The translations under genes were made by a program, and so were the position numbers. This document shows positions 1-7,558 of a DNA stretch of 14,768 nucleotides, piece by piece. The first letter of the stretch is position 1. The number at the start of each line of letters is the position of its first letter. Below the pieces are notes generated by a model. The model searched no databases and was not told the DNA's origin. It saw nothing but the letters and a program-made list of their open reading frames with translations. Location: the NCBI GenBank assembly GCA_947624925.1, contig CANQMG010000035.1:1-14768 (forward strand). The letters are read 5' to 3'. Source of the stretch: an uncultured Clostridia bacterium (GTDB lineage: Bacteria > Bacillota > Clostridia > TANB77 > CAG-508).

Positions 1-48
1 ATGTTTTAAAATTTAAAAAATTATTATTTATTACCAAATTACATATTA

Positions 49-86
49 TTTTCTATAAAAATATGATATACTAATTTTATAGAAAA
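49..86 (+). promoter_or_regulatory. Extended -10 promoter inside a perfect 12-bp inverted repeat
   Basis: An extended -10 element, TGATATACT, lies at 64-72. A 12-base arm at 49-60 (TTTTCTATAAAA) is exactly the reverse complement of 75-86, so the palindrome is centred on the -10 box. No good -35 box is visible, which fits an extended -10 promoter. The toxin-antitoxin pair starts 18 bases downstream of the repeat. Inference: the repeat is an operator through which the antitoxin or the complex represses its own promoter. The arms are AT-only apart from one C:G pair, so chance cannot be excluded. Confidence 0.5.
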
Positions 87-103
87 ATTGGAGGAAAAAA
101 AGA

Positions 104-409
104 ATGAAAGATAAATTAGTAAATTTACCAAATTCCTATAAAAAGGATATTGAAAAAGCAGTTAAGTTATTAAAAGATAATGGAGCAAAAGATGTATATA
201 TATTTGGCTCCATAGCAAATGGAAAATTTGATGAAAATTCAGATATAGACATTGCAGTCAAAGGGTTAAATGAAAAAGATTTTTATAAAATTGTTAGTAT
301 ATTAATGTTTGAACTAGATAACGAATTTGATTTAATCGATTTAGATGATAAAGAAAATCGCTTTTCTCAAATGTTGTTAAAAATAGGAGGTTTATTAAAA
401 GTTGGATAG
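104..409 (+). CDS. mntA: MntA-type minimal nucleotidyltransferase antitoxin
   Basis: A 101-residue member of the minimal nucleotidyltransferase (MNT, DNA polymerase beta-like) family. The signature is visible: GS at residues 36-37 followed by SDIDIAV, giving the G-S-x-x-x-G-(x)n-S-D-x-D motif with two metal-binding aspartates, and a later FDLIDL strand that supplies the third acidic residue. In known MntA-HepT systems this enzyme adds AMP to a tyrosine of the HEPN RNase toxin and silences it. The active site looks intact. A GGAGG site at 90-94 is 9 bases before the ATG. The last codons overlap the toxin gene by 8 bases, the usual arrangement for this pair. The assignment is firm at family level; the AMP-transfer activity is inferred from the family. 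Confidence 0.88.
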   Translation: MKDKLVNLPNSYKKDIEKAVKLLKDNGAKDVYIFGSIANGKFDENSDIDIAVKGLNEKDFYKIVSILMFELDNEFDLIDLDDKENRFSQMLLKIGGLLKVG

Positions 410-852
410 TATAACAAAGGAACAAATTAAATTTAAAATGAACGAAATAGATAAATTATTCATAGAATATGAATTAATTTTCGAAAAAGTTAAAATTCGG
501 AACTCCAGACTTATTTGATATGACAATACTTGGAAGTGTATTACATTCGTTTTATAATGGTTTAGAAAATATATTTGAAATAATAGCTAAAAATATTGAT
601 TGTAATATTCCTGTTGGAAATAAATCTCATCAAGAATTACTACATCAAATGGCTAGTGAAAACTCTAATAGAATGGAAATAATTAATGAAGAATTATATA
701 TAAAATTAAGAGAATACGCAGCTTTTAGACATTTTTATAGACATGCATATTCATTTCAAATAAGTTGGGAAAAAATGAAACCTTTAATTGAGAATTTATT
801 TGATGTATGGGATATGACAAAATTTAGAATAAATAATTTTATTAATGAATAA
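402..852 (+). pseudogene. hepT: HepT-type HEPN ribonuclease toxin, broken by a one-base frameshift
   Basis: Reading from a TTG at 402, preceded by AGGAGG at 385-390, gives MDSITKEQIKFKMNEIDKLF and continues to about residue 32, then stops at a TGA at 516-518. The +1 frame (open from 478, first ATG at 520, end 852) continues the same protein with GTPDLF, MTILGS and the HEPN active-site motif R-x4-H-x-Y in RHFYRHAY. Removing one base near 496-500, where ATTCGG would become ATTGG, restores a continuous protein of about 149 residues, a normal length for HepT-like RNases. The 520-852 piece alone (110 residues) lacks the N-terminal helix but keeps the catalytic motif. The break creates a CGG codon that I see in no other gene here. 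Options are a real mutation that disarms the toxin, an assembly error, or a +1 shift at the rare CGG codon. The antitoxin next door is intact. Confidence 0.8.
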
Positions 853-867
853 GGAAAGAAGTATAAT

Positions 868-2376
868 ATGAAGAAAGATAAAATAAAGTATTTACATATA
901 GCAATAATTATTATAGGAATAATTTATATATTTTTGCCAGCATTTCATACAAATCTTTGGTTTGATGAAAGTTATTCTGTTGCACTTGCAAAGCACAGTT
1001 TTGTAGATATTTGGACAATTGGTAGTCATGATGTTCATCCAATATTATATTATTGGATGTTACATATTTTATTTTTAATATTTGGAAATTCAATATTGGC
1101 ATACAGACTTTTTTCTGTTATTGCAATCGTAATATTAATTATAATGGGATATACACATATTAGAAAAGAATTTGGAGAAAAGACAGGATTAATATTTTCT
1201 TTTTTAGTAAGTTTTTTGCCTGTTATAACAGTTTATGCATCAGAGATAAGAATGTATTCTTGGACTATGCTATTTGTTACAATTATGTTTATATATGCCT
1301 ATAGAATATATAAAGGAGATTGCAGTAATAAAAACTGGATTATTTTTGCAGTATTTAGTTTAGCATCAGCTTATATGCATTATTATGGACTAATGACAGC
1401 AGGTGTTATAAATCTTTTATTGTTTATATACATTATAGTAGATACAATAAAGAAAAGAAAAAAAGACAATACATATAAAATTATAAATAATAATATTATA
1501 AAATTTGCTATATCAGCTATAGTTCAGATAGTATTATATATTCCATGGCTTATATTTTTTATTAAACAATATAATCAAGTATCAAAAGGGTTCTGGATAC
1601 CTAAATCATCACTAGAGGTTTATAGAGAAATATTTGAATTTCAATTTACAGGTAATTTATTAGAAACATTTCATATAAATCATGATATTGCTCTTGTTTT
1701 TGCAATTATAATTACGGTATATCTAATATATCAAATATATAAAAGCATAAAAAATAAAGAAAATATATTTCCAGGAATAGTTGCACTTTCAATTTATTTA
1801 TGCATAATATTAATTGCTCGTATTGTATCTATAAAAACTCCTGTGTTATATGCTAGATATATGTTTACAAGTACAGGTATATTCATATTATTTATGTCAT
1901 TTTTTATGTCAAAAGAAAAAAATAAATATTTAAATTTATTTATATGTGCTATTATAATCTTTGTTTCTACATATATAACAGTAAATTTAATGAAAGAAAA
2001 TTATGACAAAGGAAATAAAGGGCCTTTAAAATTAATACAAAACAATATTAAAGAAAATGATATACTTCTATATGGAAATATGGGAAGTGGTTTTGTAATA
2101 TCAGCATTTTATCCAGAAAACATACAATATTTTTATGATGAAGCAAAATGGAATGTAGAGGAAGCATATAAAGCATATGGACCAAATATGAAAACCATTT
2201 ATTCGCTAGAAGAAATAGAAGATTATAAAGGAAGGATATGGATTATTGGAGCTGACAATTATGCTATACTTGAGCAATTTTCAGAAGATGAGATTAATGT
2301 GTTAATTAAAGAAAAGTTTAGTACTAGATATAAAGGATATCAATATACTGTAACGTTAATTGAAAAAAATAGTTAA
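868..2376 (+). CDS. GT39/PMT-like polytopic membrane glycosyltransferase
   Basis: A 502-residue protein with about eleven hydrophobic segments from residue 8 to about 375, then a soluble tail of about 110 residues. After the first segment comes LWFDESYSV, with an Asp-Glu pair at residues 33-34, and further on HDVHPILYYW. This is the pattern of the C-type, lipid-phosphate-sugar-using glycosyltransferases (GT39/ArnT/PMT_2 group), where the acidic pair in the first extracellular loop is catalytic. It probably moves a sugar from a polyprenyl-phosphate donor to an acceptor outside the membrane; donor and acceptor cannot be told from sequence. It starts 15 bases after the toxin gene and ends 9 bases before the next gene, so it may be the first gene of the run to 5476. 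The binding site (AAGGAAAG, about 851-858) is moderate. Confidence 0.8.
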   Translation: MKKDKIKYLHIAIIIIGIIYIFLPAFHTNLWFDESYSVALAKHSFVDIWTIGSHDVHPILYYWMLHILFLIFGNSILAYRLFSVIAIVILIIMGYTHIRKEFGEKTGLIFSFLVSFLPVITVYASEIRMYSWTMLFVTIMFIYAYRIYKGDCSNKNWIIFAVFSLASAYMHYYGLMTAGVINLLLFIYIIVDTIKKRKKDNTYKIINNNIIKFAISAIVQIVLYIPWLIFFIKQYNQVSKGFWIPKSSLEVYREIFEFQFTGNLLETFHINHDIALVFAIIITVYLIYQIYKSIKNKENIFPGIVALSIYLCIILIARIVSIKTPVLYARYMFTSTGIFILFMSFFMSKEKNKYLNLFICAIIIFVSTYITVNLMKENYDKGNKGPLKLIQNNIKENDILLYGNMGSGFVISAFYPENIQYFYDEAKWNVEEAYKAYGPNMKTIYSLEEIEDYKGRIWIIGADNYAILEQFSEDEINVLIKEKFSTRYKGYQYTVTLIEKNS

Positions 2377-2385
2377 GGAGAATAT

Positions 2386-3237
2386 ATGTTATTAAATAAT
2401 AATAGTAATAAAATAGAAGTTTATGCTTTTGTTGGACCATCTGGTACAGGAAAAAGTTATAGAGCACAGATGGTTGCCGGAGAATATAATATAAGTTATA
2501 TTATTGATGATGGACTATTTATAAAAGAAAATGAAGTTATTGCAGGAGATTCTGCAAAAAAAGCATCAACAAAAATTGAAACAGTTAAACATGCATTGTT
2601 TTTAACTGATGAAGAAAAAAATGAAATAAAAAAGGCTATAAAAAAATATAAACCAGAAAGTATATTAATTTTAGGTACATCAGATAGTATGGTAAAAAAA
2701 ATTGCAGAGAATCTTGGACTTCCAGAAGTTAAAAAATTTATATACATAGATGAAATTGCTACAAAAGAAGAAATGGAAACTGCAAGAAGAATTAGAACTA
2801 CAGAAGGAAAACATGTTATACCTGTACCAACATTTGAAATTAAAAAGGATTTTTCAGGATATATCTTAGATCCGCTTCAAATTTTTAAATCTAAAGGAAT
2901 AGGAAATGCGCCATATGTATCTGAAAAATCTATTATAAGGCCAACATTTAGTTATCTTGGCAATTTTAAAATTTCAGATACTGTTTTTAGGCAAATTGTA
3001 GAATATTTAGCAAGTAAAGAAGATTCAATAGATAAAGTGAACAAAATAAGAGTAGAAACCATAACAGAAGGAATTTATATTTATATGGAAGTTGTAATAG
3101 TATTTGGTTTTAATATTATGAGTTGTTTAAATATTTTTAAAGAAAAAGTAAAAAAAGAGGTAGAGAAACTAACAACAATGAAAGTAGAAAAAATAGATAT
3201 TGTTGCAAAGGGAGTTAAAATTAATAATAACAATTAA
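2386..3237 (+). CDS. P-loop NTPase fused to a C-terminal Asp23/Gls24-like domain
   Basis: A 283-residue protein with two apparent parts. The N-terminal part has a textbook Walker A, GPSGTGKS, at residues 17-24 after a hydrophobic strand, an IIDDG motif near residue 40, and KFIYIDE at 117-123, which could act as Walker B. The last 95 or so residues (about 188-283) read like Asp23/Gls24 (DUF322): GNFKISDTVFRQI, a central IYIYMEVVIVFGFNI strand pair, then a helix and VEKLTTMKVEKIDIVAKGVK, matching the usual strand order and the closing TGL-V-x-x-V-x-V pattern. Asp23-family proteins are cell-envelope stress or membrane-anchoring factors in Firmicutes. No known pathway can be assigned. AAGGAG overlaps the preceding stop (2375-2380). 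The next gene is cmk, 23 bases on, so it may belong to the cmk operon. Domain calls are by eye; the Walker A is certain. Confidence 0.75.
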   Translation: MLLNNNSNKIEVYAFVGPSGTGKSYRAQMVAGEYNISYIIDDGLFIKENEVIAGDSAKKASTKIETVKHALFLTDEEKNEIKKAIKKYKPESILILGTSDSMVKKIAENLGLPEVKKFIYIDEIATKEEMETARRIRTTEGKHVIPVPTFEIKKDFSGYILDPLQIFKSKGIGNAPYVSEKSIIRPTFSYLGNFKISDTVFRQIVEYLASKEDSIDKVNKIRVETITEGIYIYMEVVIVFGFNIMSCLNIFKEKVKKEVEKLTTMKVEKIDIVAKGVKINNNN

Positions 3238-3260
3238 AAAATATTTGGAGGTAATATAAT

Positions 3261-3926
3261 ATGTCATTTATTGTAGCAATTGATGGACCAGCTGGGACTG
3301 GAAAAGGAACAATAACAAAACTAGTTTCAGAAGAACTTGGTTTAACTAACATAGATACAGGAGCAATGTACAGATGTGTAACATTACAAGCATTAAGAGA
3401 AAATATCAAAGTAAATGAAGAAGAAAAAATAGTTAAATTACTAAATAATATAGATATTAAATTAAAAAATGAAAGTGGAAAATTATTAGTTTTTTTAAAT
3501 GATGTTGATGTTTCGAAAGATATAAGAACTCCAATAGTTGATGAATATGTTGCAAAATTTGCAGCATTAAAATGTGTACGAGATAAATTGACAGTGCTCC
3601 AAAGAAAAATAGGAGAAAATTCAAATATTATTATGGAAGGAAGAGATATTGGAACCACAGTTTTTCCAAATGCTAATGTAAAAATATATCTAGATGCATC
3701 TATAGAAGAAAGAGCAAAAAGAAGATACAAGCAAGATATTGAAAAAGGTGAAAATATTACATATGAAGAAATTTTAGAAAATATAAAACAAAGACATATT
3801 TTAGAAACACAAAGAGAAATTTCACCTCTCAAGAAGGCAGATGATGCAATATTAGTAGATACAACTAATTTATCAATTGAAGAAGTAAAAAATAAAGTTA
3901 TAGAAATTATAAAAGAAAAAATGTAA
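3261..3926 (+). CDS. cmk: Cytidylate (CMP/dCMP) kinase
   Basis: A 221-residue protein, normal for Cmk (about 215-230). It transfers phosphate from ATP to CMP or dCMP in the cytosol. Visible motifs are the P-loop DGPAGTGKGT at residues 8-17, NIDTGAMYR (nucleotide-binding segment typical of Cmk), MEGRDIGTTVFPNA (the conserved GRDIGT element) and the LID-type arginine run ERAKRRYKQ. The ATG is 9 bases after GGAGG (3247-3251). It is followed 16 bases later by plsC and then by an S1 protein, an order widely seen in Clostridia and Bacilli, which supports the call. Confidence 0.96.
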   Translation: MSFIVAIDGPAGTGKGTITKLVSEELGLTNIDTGAMYRCVTLQALRENIKVNEEEKIVKLLNNIDIKLKNESGKLLVFLNDVDVSKDIRTPIVDEYVAKFAALKCVRDKLTVLQRKIGENSNIIMEGRDIGTTVFPNANVKIYLDASIEERAKRRYKQDIEKGENITYEEILENIKQRHILETQREISPLKKADDAILVDTTNLSIEEVKNKVIEIIKEKM

Positions 3927-3942
3927 TATATTGGAGGAAAAT

Positions 3943-4533
3943 ATGCTACGAGGATTTATTAAATTTTGTATGAAAATTTTTTCGCTAATTGTATTTAGGG
4001 TAAAAACAATTGGACAGGAAAATATAGAAAAAGGAAAACCATATATTATGTGTGCAAATCATAGAAGTAATTGGGATGCACCTATACTTGTTGCATCTAC
4101 ACATAGAAAAGTATATGTTATGGCAAAGGCGGAATTATTTGTTAATGGTTTTATAAAATGGCTTGCAAAGAAATGTTGTATATTCCCTGTTAAAAGAGGG
4201 AAGCAAGATATTGAAGCAATAAAAACGTCTCTTAAAATATTAAATGAAAACGAAATTTTAATGATATTCCCAGAAGGAACTAGAAACGGATATGAAAAAA
4301 GAGGAAAATTACAAAATGGGACAGCATATATGGTTGCACGTTCAGGAGTACCAGTAATTCCAGTTCGTATAATTGGTGAATTTAAGCCTTTTCATAAGAT
4401 TATTATTGAATATGGAAAGCCATTAGATTTTAGTAATTATCAATCTAAGAAACCAGAAAAGGAAAATTTAGATATGATAACAGAAAAAATAACACAAGCT
4501 ATATTTAAAATAGGTGAGAAAAATAAAATATAA
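3943..4533 (+). CDS. plsC: 1-acyl-sn-glycerol-3-phosphate acyltransferase (PlsC/LPLAT)
   Basis: A 196-residue lysophospholipid acyltransferase. The catalytic HX4D box is NHRSNWDAP (H40, D45), the glycerol-phosphate-binding box is FPEGTR at 109-114, and a motif IV-like GVPVIPV follows. It makes phosphatidic acid from lysophosphatidic acid at the inner face of the membrane. An N-terminal hydrophobic stretch (residues 4-18) likely anchors it. The frame is open from a TTG at 3931, but that codon overlaps the ribosome binding site GGAGG (3933-3937), so I place the start at the ATG at 3943, 5 bases after it. It is flanked by cmk and the S1 gene, as in many Firmicutes. Confidence 0.93.
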   Translation: MLRGFIKFCMKIFSLIVFRVKTIGQENIEKGKPYIMCANHRSNWDAPILVASTHRKVYVMAKAELFVNGFIKWLAKKCCIFPVKRGKQDIEAIKTSLKILNENEILMIFPEGTRNGYEKRGKLQNGTAYMVARSGVPVIPVRIIGEFKPFHKIIIEYGKPLDFSNYQSKKPEKENLDMITEKITQAIFKIGEKNKI

Positions 4534-4549
4534 AAAGGTGGGTTAAATT

Positions 4550-5476
4550 ATGAATACACAAAAAAGTTTTGATGAATTATTTAATGAAAGTATAGAAAGA
4601 TTAAATAAATTAGAAAAAACTGTAACAGGTAAAATTATAAATATTACAAAAGATGGAGAAATATTTGTAGATTTAGGATATAAAGCAGATGGTATAATTC
4701 CAAAAGAAGAGTATTCTGATGATGAAAATAAAAATCCAAATGAAGAATTTAAAATTGGAGATGAAATAACGGCTGATGTTATAAAAAAGAATGATGGATT
4801 AGGAAATGTGTTGTTATCATATAAACGCGTTCAGAAAAGAAATGAGGCTATTGCTGAAAAGCAAAGAAGAATAAAAGAAGCTAAAGAACGTGAAATAAGA
4901 AGACAGGAAAGGGCAAAAAATATAGAAGAATTTTGGAATAATTTAAAAATAGGAGATACATATACTGGAATCATATCTAAAATTATGGATTATGGATTAT
5001 TTGTAGATTTAGGAATAACTAAAGGACTTCTTCATATTTCAGAAGTATTTTGGAGTAAAGATGATAAATTAGAAGATAAATTTAATGTTGGTGATAATGT
5101 TGAAGTTACAATAAAATCTTTTGACAAATCTGAAAATAAAATTAATTTATCATATCCATATAAAGGAGAAAATCCTTGGTATGAAGCTGTTAATAAGTAT
5201 AATGTTACAGATATAATTACAGGTAAAATAATTAGGTTTGCACCATTTGGAGCATTTGTTGAATTGGAAAAGGGTGTTGAAGGATTAGTACATATCTCTG
5301 AAATTACAGGACAAAAAAGAGTTACAAAGCCAGAAGAAGTTCTTGAAATTGGACAAATGGTGAATGCTAAAATTATTGATATAGATAAAGAAAAAAGAAA
5401 GATTTCTCTTTCTATTAGAGAATTAGAAGGAACATCTAAAGAATACGGATATGAAGAGTTTATTAGTAAATCGTAA
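4550..5476 (+). CDS. rpsA: S1-domain RNA-binding protein, short ribosomal protein S1 homologue
   Basis: A 308-residue protein with three S1/OB-fold RNA-binding repeats at roughly residues 25-91, 135-202 and 221-295. Each repeat has the G-x-[IV]-(x)n-[GA]-x-F-V-[DE]-L-G core, and repeats 2 and 3 have the G-L-[LV]-H-I-S-E motif. A highly charged, helix-prone linker at about 92-129 separates repeats 1 and 2. E. coli S1 has six repeats and Bacillus YpfD four, so this is a short version. The location after cmk and plsC is typical for the clostridial rpsA gene, there usually preceded by or fused to ispH, which is absent here. Likely role: mRNA binding on or near the 30S subunit. AGGTGG lies 8 bases before the ATG. 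The next gene has its own promoter, so this probably ends the operon. Confidence 0.88.
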   Translation: MNTQKSFDELFNESIERLNKLEKTVTGKIINITKDGEIFVDLGYKADGIIPKEEYSDDENKNPNEEFKIGDEITADVIKKNDGLGNVLLSYKRVQKRNEAIAEKQRRIKEAKEREIRRQERAKNIEEFWNNLKIGDTYTGIISKIMDYGLFVDLGITKGLLHISEVFWSKDDKLEDKFNVGDNVEVTIKSFDKSENKINLSYPYKGENPWYEAVNKYNVTDIITGKIIRFAPFGAFVELEKGVEGLVHISEITGQKRVTKPEEVLEIGQMVNAKIIDIDKEKRKISLSIRELEGTSKEYGYEEFISKS

Positions 5477-5493
5477 ATAATAAATAGTAAATA

Positions 5494-5641
5494 CATAGAA
5501 AAGTATATATTAATTTTTCTCCATATCACCCCCAACTGCATAGATACTGTAATCTGTCTAATTTCATTAGCCAGAAACAGTATCTAATTTGTCGGTCCCC
5601 ACAGCGTTCATTACGAAAAATTAATTATATACTTTTCTATG
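5494..5641. repeat. 148-bp palindromic element, MITE-like or structured RNA
   Basis: This fills most of the 264-base gap between the S1 gene and typA. The outer arms are 5494-5518 (starting CATAGAAAAGTATAT) and 5616-5641 (ending ATATACTTTTCTATG). They pair along 25 bases with a single unpaired A. Inside is a second palindrome: TAGATACTGT at 5541-5550 pairs perfectly with ACAGTATCTA at 5577-5586, and within that TCTG-T-CTAAT pairs with ATTAG-C-CAGA around a three-base loop. The inside (5519-5615) is about 42% G+C, clearly richer than the surroundings, with C-runs at 5529-5533 and 5597-5600. I see no open frame of note and no target-site duplication. It could be a miniature inverted-repeat transposable element, a folded transcript at the 3' end of the S1 operon, or a regulatory RNA ahead of typA. 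No second copy is present in the window. Confidence 0.7.
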
Positions 5642-5705
5642 AGAAATTTTCCAGAAATTTTAAGAAATTTTTTTATTTGACAATTATGTTAAATTGATGT
5701 ATAAT
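5642..5705 (+). promoter_or_regulatory. typA promoter: perfect -35/-10 consensus with phased A-tracts
   Basis: TTGACA at 5677-5682 and TATAAT at 5700-5705 are both perfect sigma-A consensus boxes with a 17-base spacer. Immediately upstream the 9-mer AGAAATTTT occurs three times, at 5642-5650, 5653-5661 and 5663-5671, spaced 11 and 10 bases apart, one DNA turn. Such phased AT tracts upstream of -35 are typical of UP elements or bent DNA that raise promoter strength. Predicted transcript start is about 5712, giving a short leader of about 29 bases to the typA ATG. Confidence 0.9.
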
Positions 5706-5740
5706 TTATATTTGTTAGTCTATAATTAAGGAGTTAAAAA

Positions 5741-7558
5741 ATGAATAATAAAAATATTAGAAATATAGCAATTATTGCACACGTTGACCATGGAAAAACA
5801 ACGCTTGTAGATGCTTTGTTAAAACAAAGCCATATATTTAGAGATAATGAACAAGTACAAGAAAGAGTTATGGACTCTAATGATTTAGAAAAAGAAAGAG
5901 GTATTACAATTCTTTCTAAAAATACTTCTGTTAGATATAAAGACATAAAAATTAACATTGTAGATACTCCTGGACATGCTGATTTTGGTGGTGAAGTAGA
6001 AAGAGTTTTAAAAACTGTTGATGGCGTTTTACTTTTAGTTGATGCATTTGAAGGAGCAATGCCTCAAACAAGAGAAGTTTTAAAGAAATCTTTAGCATTA
6101 AATTTAAAACCTATAGTTGTAATTAATAAAATAGACAGACCAGGAGCCAATCCAGCAAAAGTTGTAGATGAGGTTATAGAACTATTTATAGAACTAAATG
6201 CTACAGATGAACAATTAGATTTTCCTGTAGTATATACATCTGCTAAGCTTGGAATAGGTAAAATGGATTTATCTGATGAAACGACAGATTTAAGTTGTTT
6301 ATTCGAAACAATTATAAATACAATAGAACCACCAGCATGTGATGAAGATGGAACAATGCAGATGTTAGTTTCAAATATTGATTATGATGATTATGTTGGA
6401 AGAATTGCAGTAGGAAGAATAGAACGTGGTAGTATAACATTAGGAATGAATGTTGCTATTTGTAAGAATGATGATAAAATAATAAATGGAAAAATTGCAA
6501 AATTATATACTTTTGAAGGACTTAGAAAAGTCGAAGTAGAACAAGCTAAAGCAGGAGATATTATTGCATTATCTGGTATAAGCGATATAAATATTGGAGA
6601 TACAATATGTGATCCTTCTAATCCAGAAAAAATACCATTTGTAGATATAGATGAACCTACTGTTTCTATGACTTTTAGCGTAAATGATGGACCATTTGCA
6701 GGAAGAGAAGGAACTTTTGTAACATCAAGACATTTAAGAGATAGATTATTTAAAGAGTTAGAAAAAAATGTTAGCTTACGTGTAAAAGAAACAGACAGAG
6801 CTGAGGCTTTTGAAGTTTCAGGGCGTGGAGAACTTCATTTATCAATTTTAATAGAAACAATGAGAAGAGAAGGCTTTGAACTTTTAGTTTCAAGACCAAA
6901 AGTTATATTTAAGGAAATAGATGGAAAAAAATGTGAACCAATTGAAAGACTTGTTGTAAATGTTCCTGATGATTGTATTGGAAATGTTATAGAAAAACTA
7001 GGAAGAAGAAAAGCAGAAATGATAAATATGGAACCAGCAGAAGATGGACATACTAAGGTTGAATTTAAAATACCAGCTAGAGGTTTAATAGGATATAGAA
7101 CAGAATTTTTAACAGATACAAAAGGTGAAGGAACAATGAATCATATATTTGATTCATATGAAGAATATAAGGGAGATATTCAATCTAGAACAAGAGGAAC
7201 AATAGTAGCATTTGAAAATGGAACATCAATTACTTATGGATTATATAATGCACAAGATAAAGGCGATTTATTTATAGGACCAGGAGTAGAAGTATATGAA
7301 GGAATGATAGTTGGCTTAAATTCAAGGAGTGAAGATTTAGCAATAAATGTATGTAAAGAGAAACATTTAACTAATACAAGAGCATCTGGTTCAGATGATG
7401 CATTAAGATTAGTACCACCAATACAAATGTCTTTAGAGAAGGCAATTGAATTTATACAAGATGATGAATTAGTTGAAGTTACACCAAAAAATATTAGATT
7501 AAGGAAAAAAATATTAGATAGCAAAACGAGAGAAAGAGAAGCAAGAAAAAATAAATAA
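5741..7558 (+). CDS. typA: Ribosome-associated GTPase TypA/BipA
   Basis: A 605-residue translational GTPase, the usual BipA length (about 605-615). The G motifs are complete: G1 AHVDHGKTT at residues 13-21, G2 RGITI, G3 DTPGHADFG from residue 75, G4 NKID at 129-132 and G5 TSAK. EF-G-like domains III and V and the BipA-specific C-terminal domain follow (GRGELHLSILIETMRREGFE; later NTRASGSDDALRL). TypA binds 70S ribosomes and helps 50S assembly and growth under stress such as cold. AAGGAG at 5728-5733 lies 7 bases before the ATG. Transcription is from the strong promoter upstream; there is no terminator before trmR, so the two are likely cotranscribed. Confidence 0.97.
   Translation: MNNKNIRNIAIIAHVDHGKTTLVDALLKQSHIFRDNEQVQERVMDSNDLEKERGITILSKNTSVRYKDIKINIVDTPGHADFGGEVERVLKTVDGVLLLVDAFEGAMPQTREVLKKSLALNLKPIVVINKIDRPGANPAKVVDEVIELFIELNATDEQLDFPVVYTSAKLGIGKMDLSDETTDLSCLFETIINTIEPPACDEDGTMQMLVSNIDYDDYVGRIAVGRIERGSITLGMNVAICKNDDKIINGKIAKLYTFEGLRKVEVEQAKAGDIIALSGISDINIGDTICDPSNPEKIPFVDIDEPTVSMTFSVNDGPFAGREGTFVTSRHLRDRLFKELEKNVSLRVKETDRAEAFEVSGRGELHLSILIETMRREGFELLVSRPKVIFKEIDGKKCEPIERLVVNVPDDCIGNVIEKLGRRKAEMINMEPAEDGHTKVEFKIPARGLIGYRTEFLTDTKGEGTMNHIFDSYEEYKGDIQSRTRGTIVAFENGTSITYGLYNAQDKGDLFIGPGVEVYEGMIVGLNSRSEDLAINVCKEKHLTNTRASGSDDALRLVPPIQMSLEKAIEFIQDDELVEVTPKNIRLRKKILDSKTREREARKNK

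Noticed and set aside
3221..3832. A 203-codon open frame on the minus strand
   Set aside because: It lies wholly over cmk, has no binding site, and its composition (Ser, Phe and Leu rich) is what the complement of an A-rich coding frame gives.
5032..5541. A 169-codon minus-strand frame reaching into the palindromic element
   Set aside because: It mostly mirrors the S1 gene, whose repeats are certain. Its first residues come from the palindrome and show no gene-like start signal.
5494..5641. Reading the palindromic element as a simple rho-independent terminator for the S1 operon
   Set aside because: The span is 148 bases with a nested hairpin and C-rich core, and no T-run follows the right arm. 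A terminator would be far shorter.
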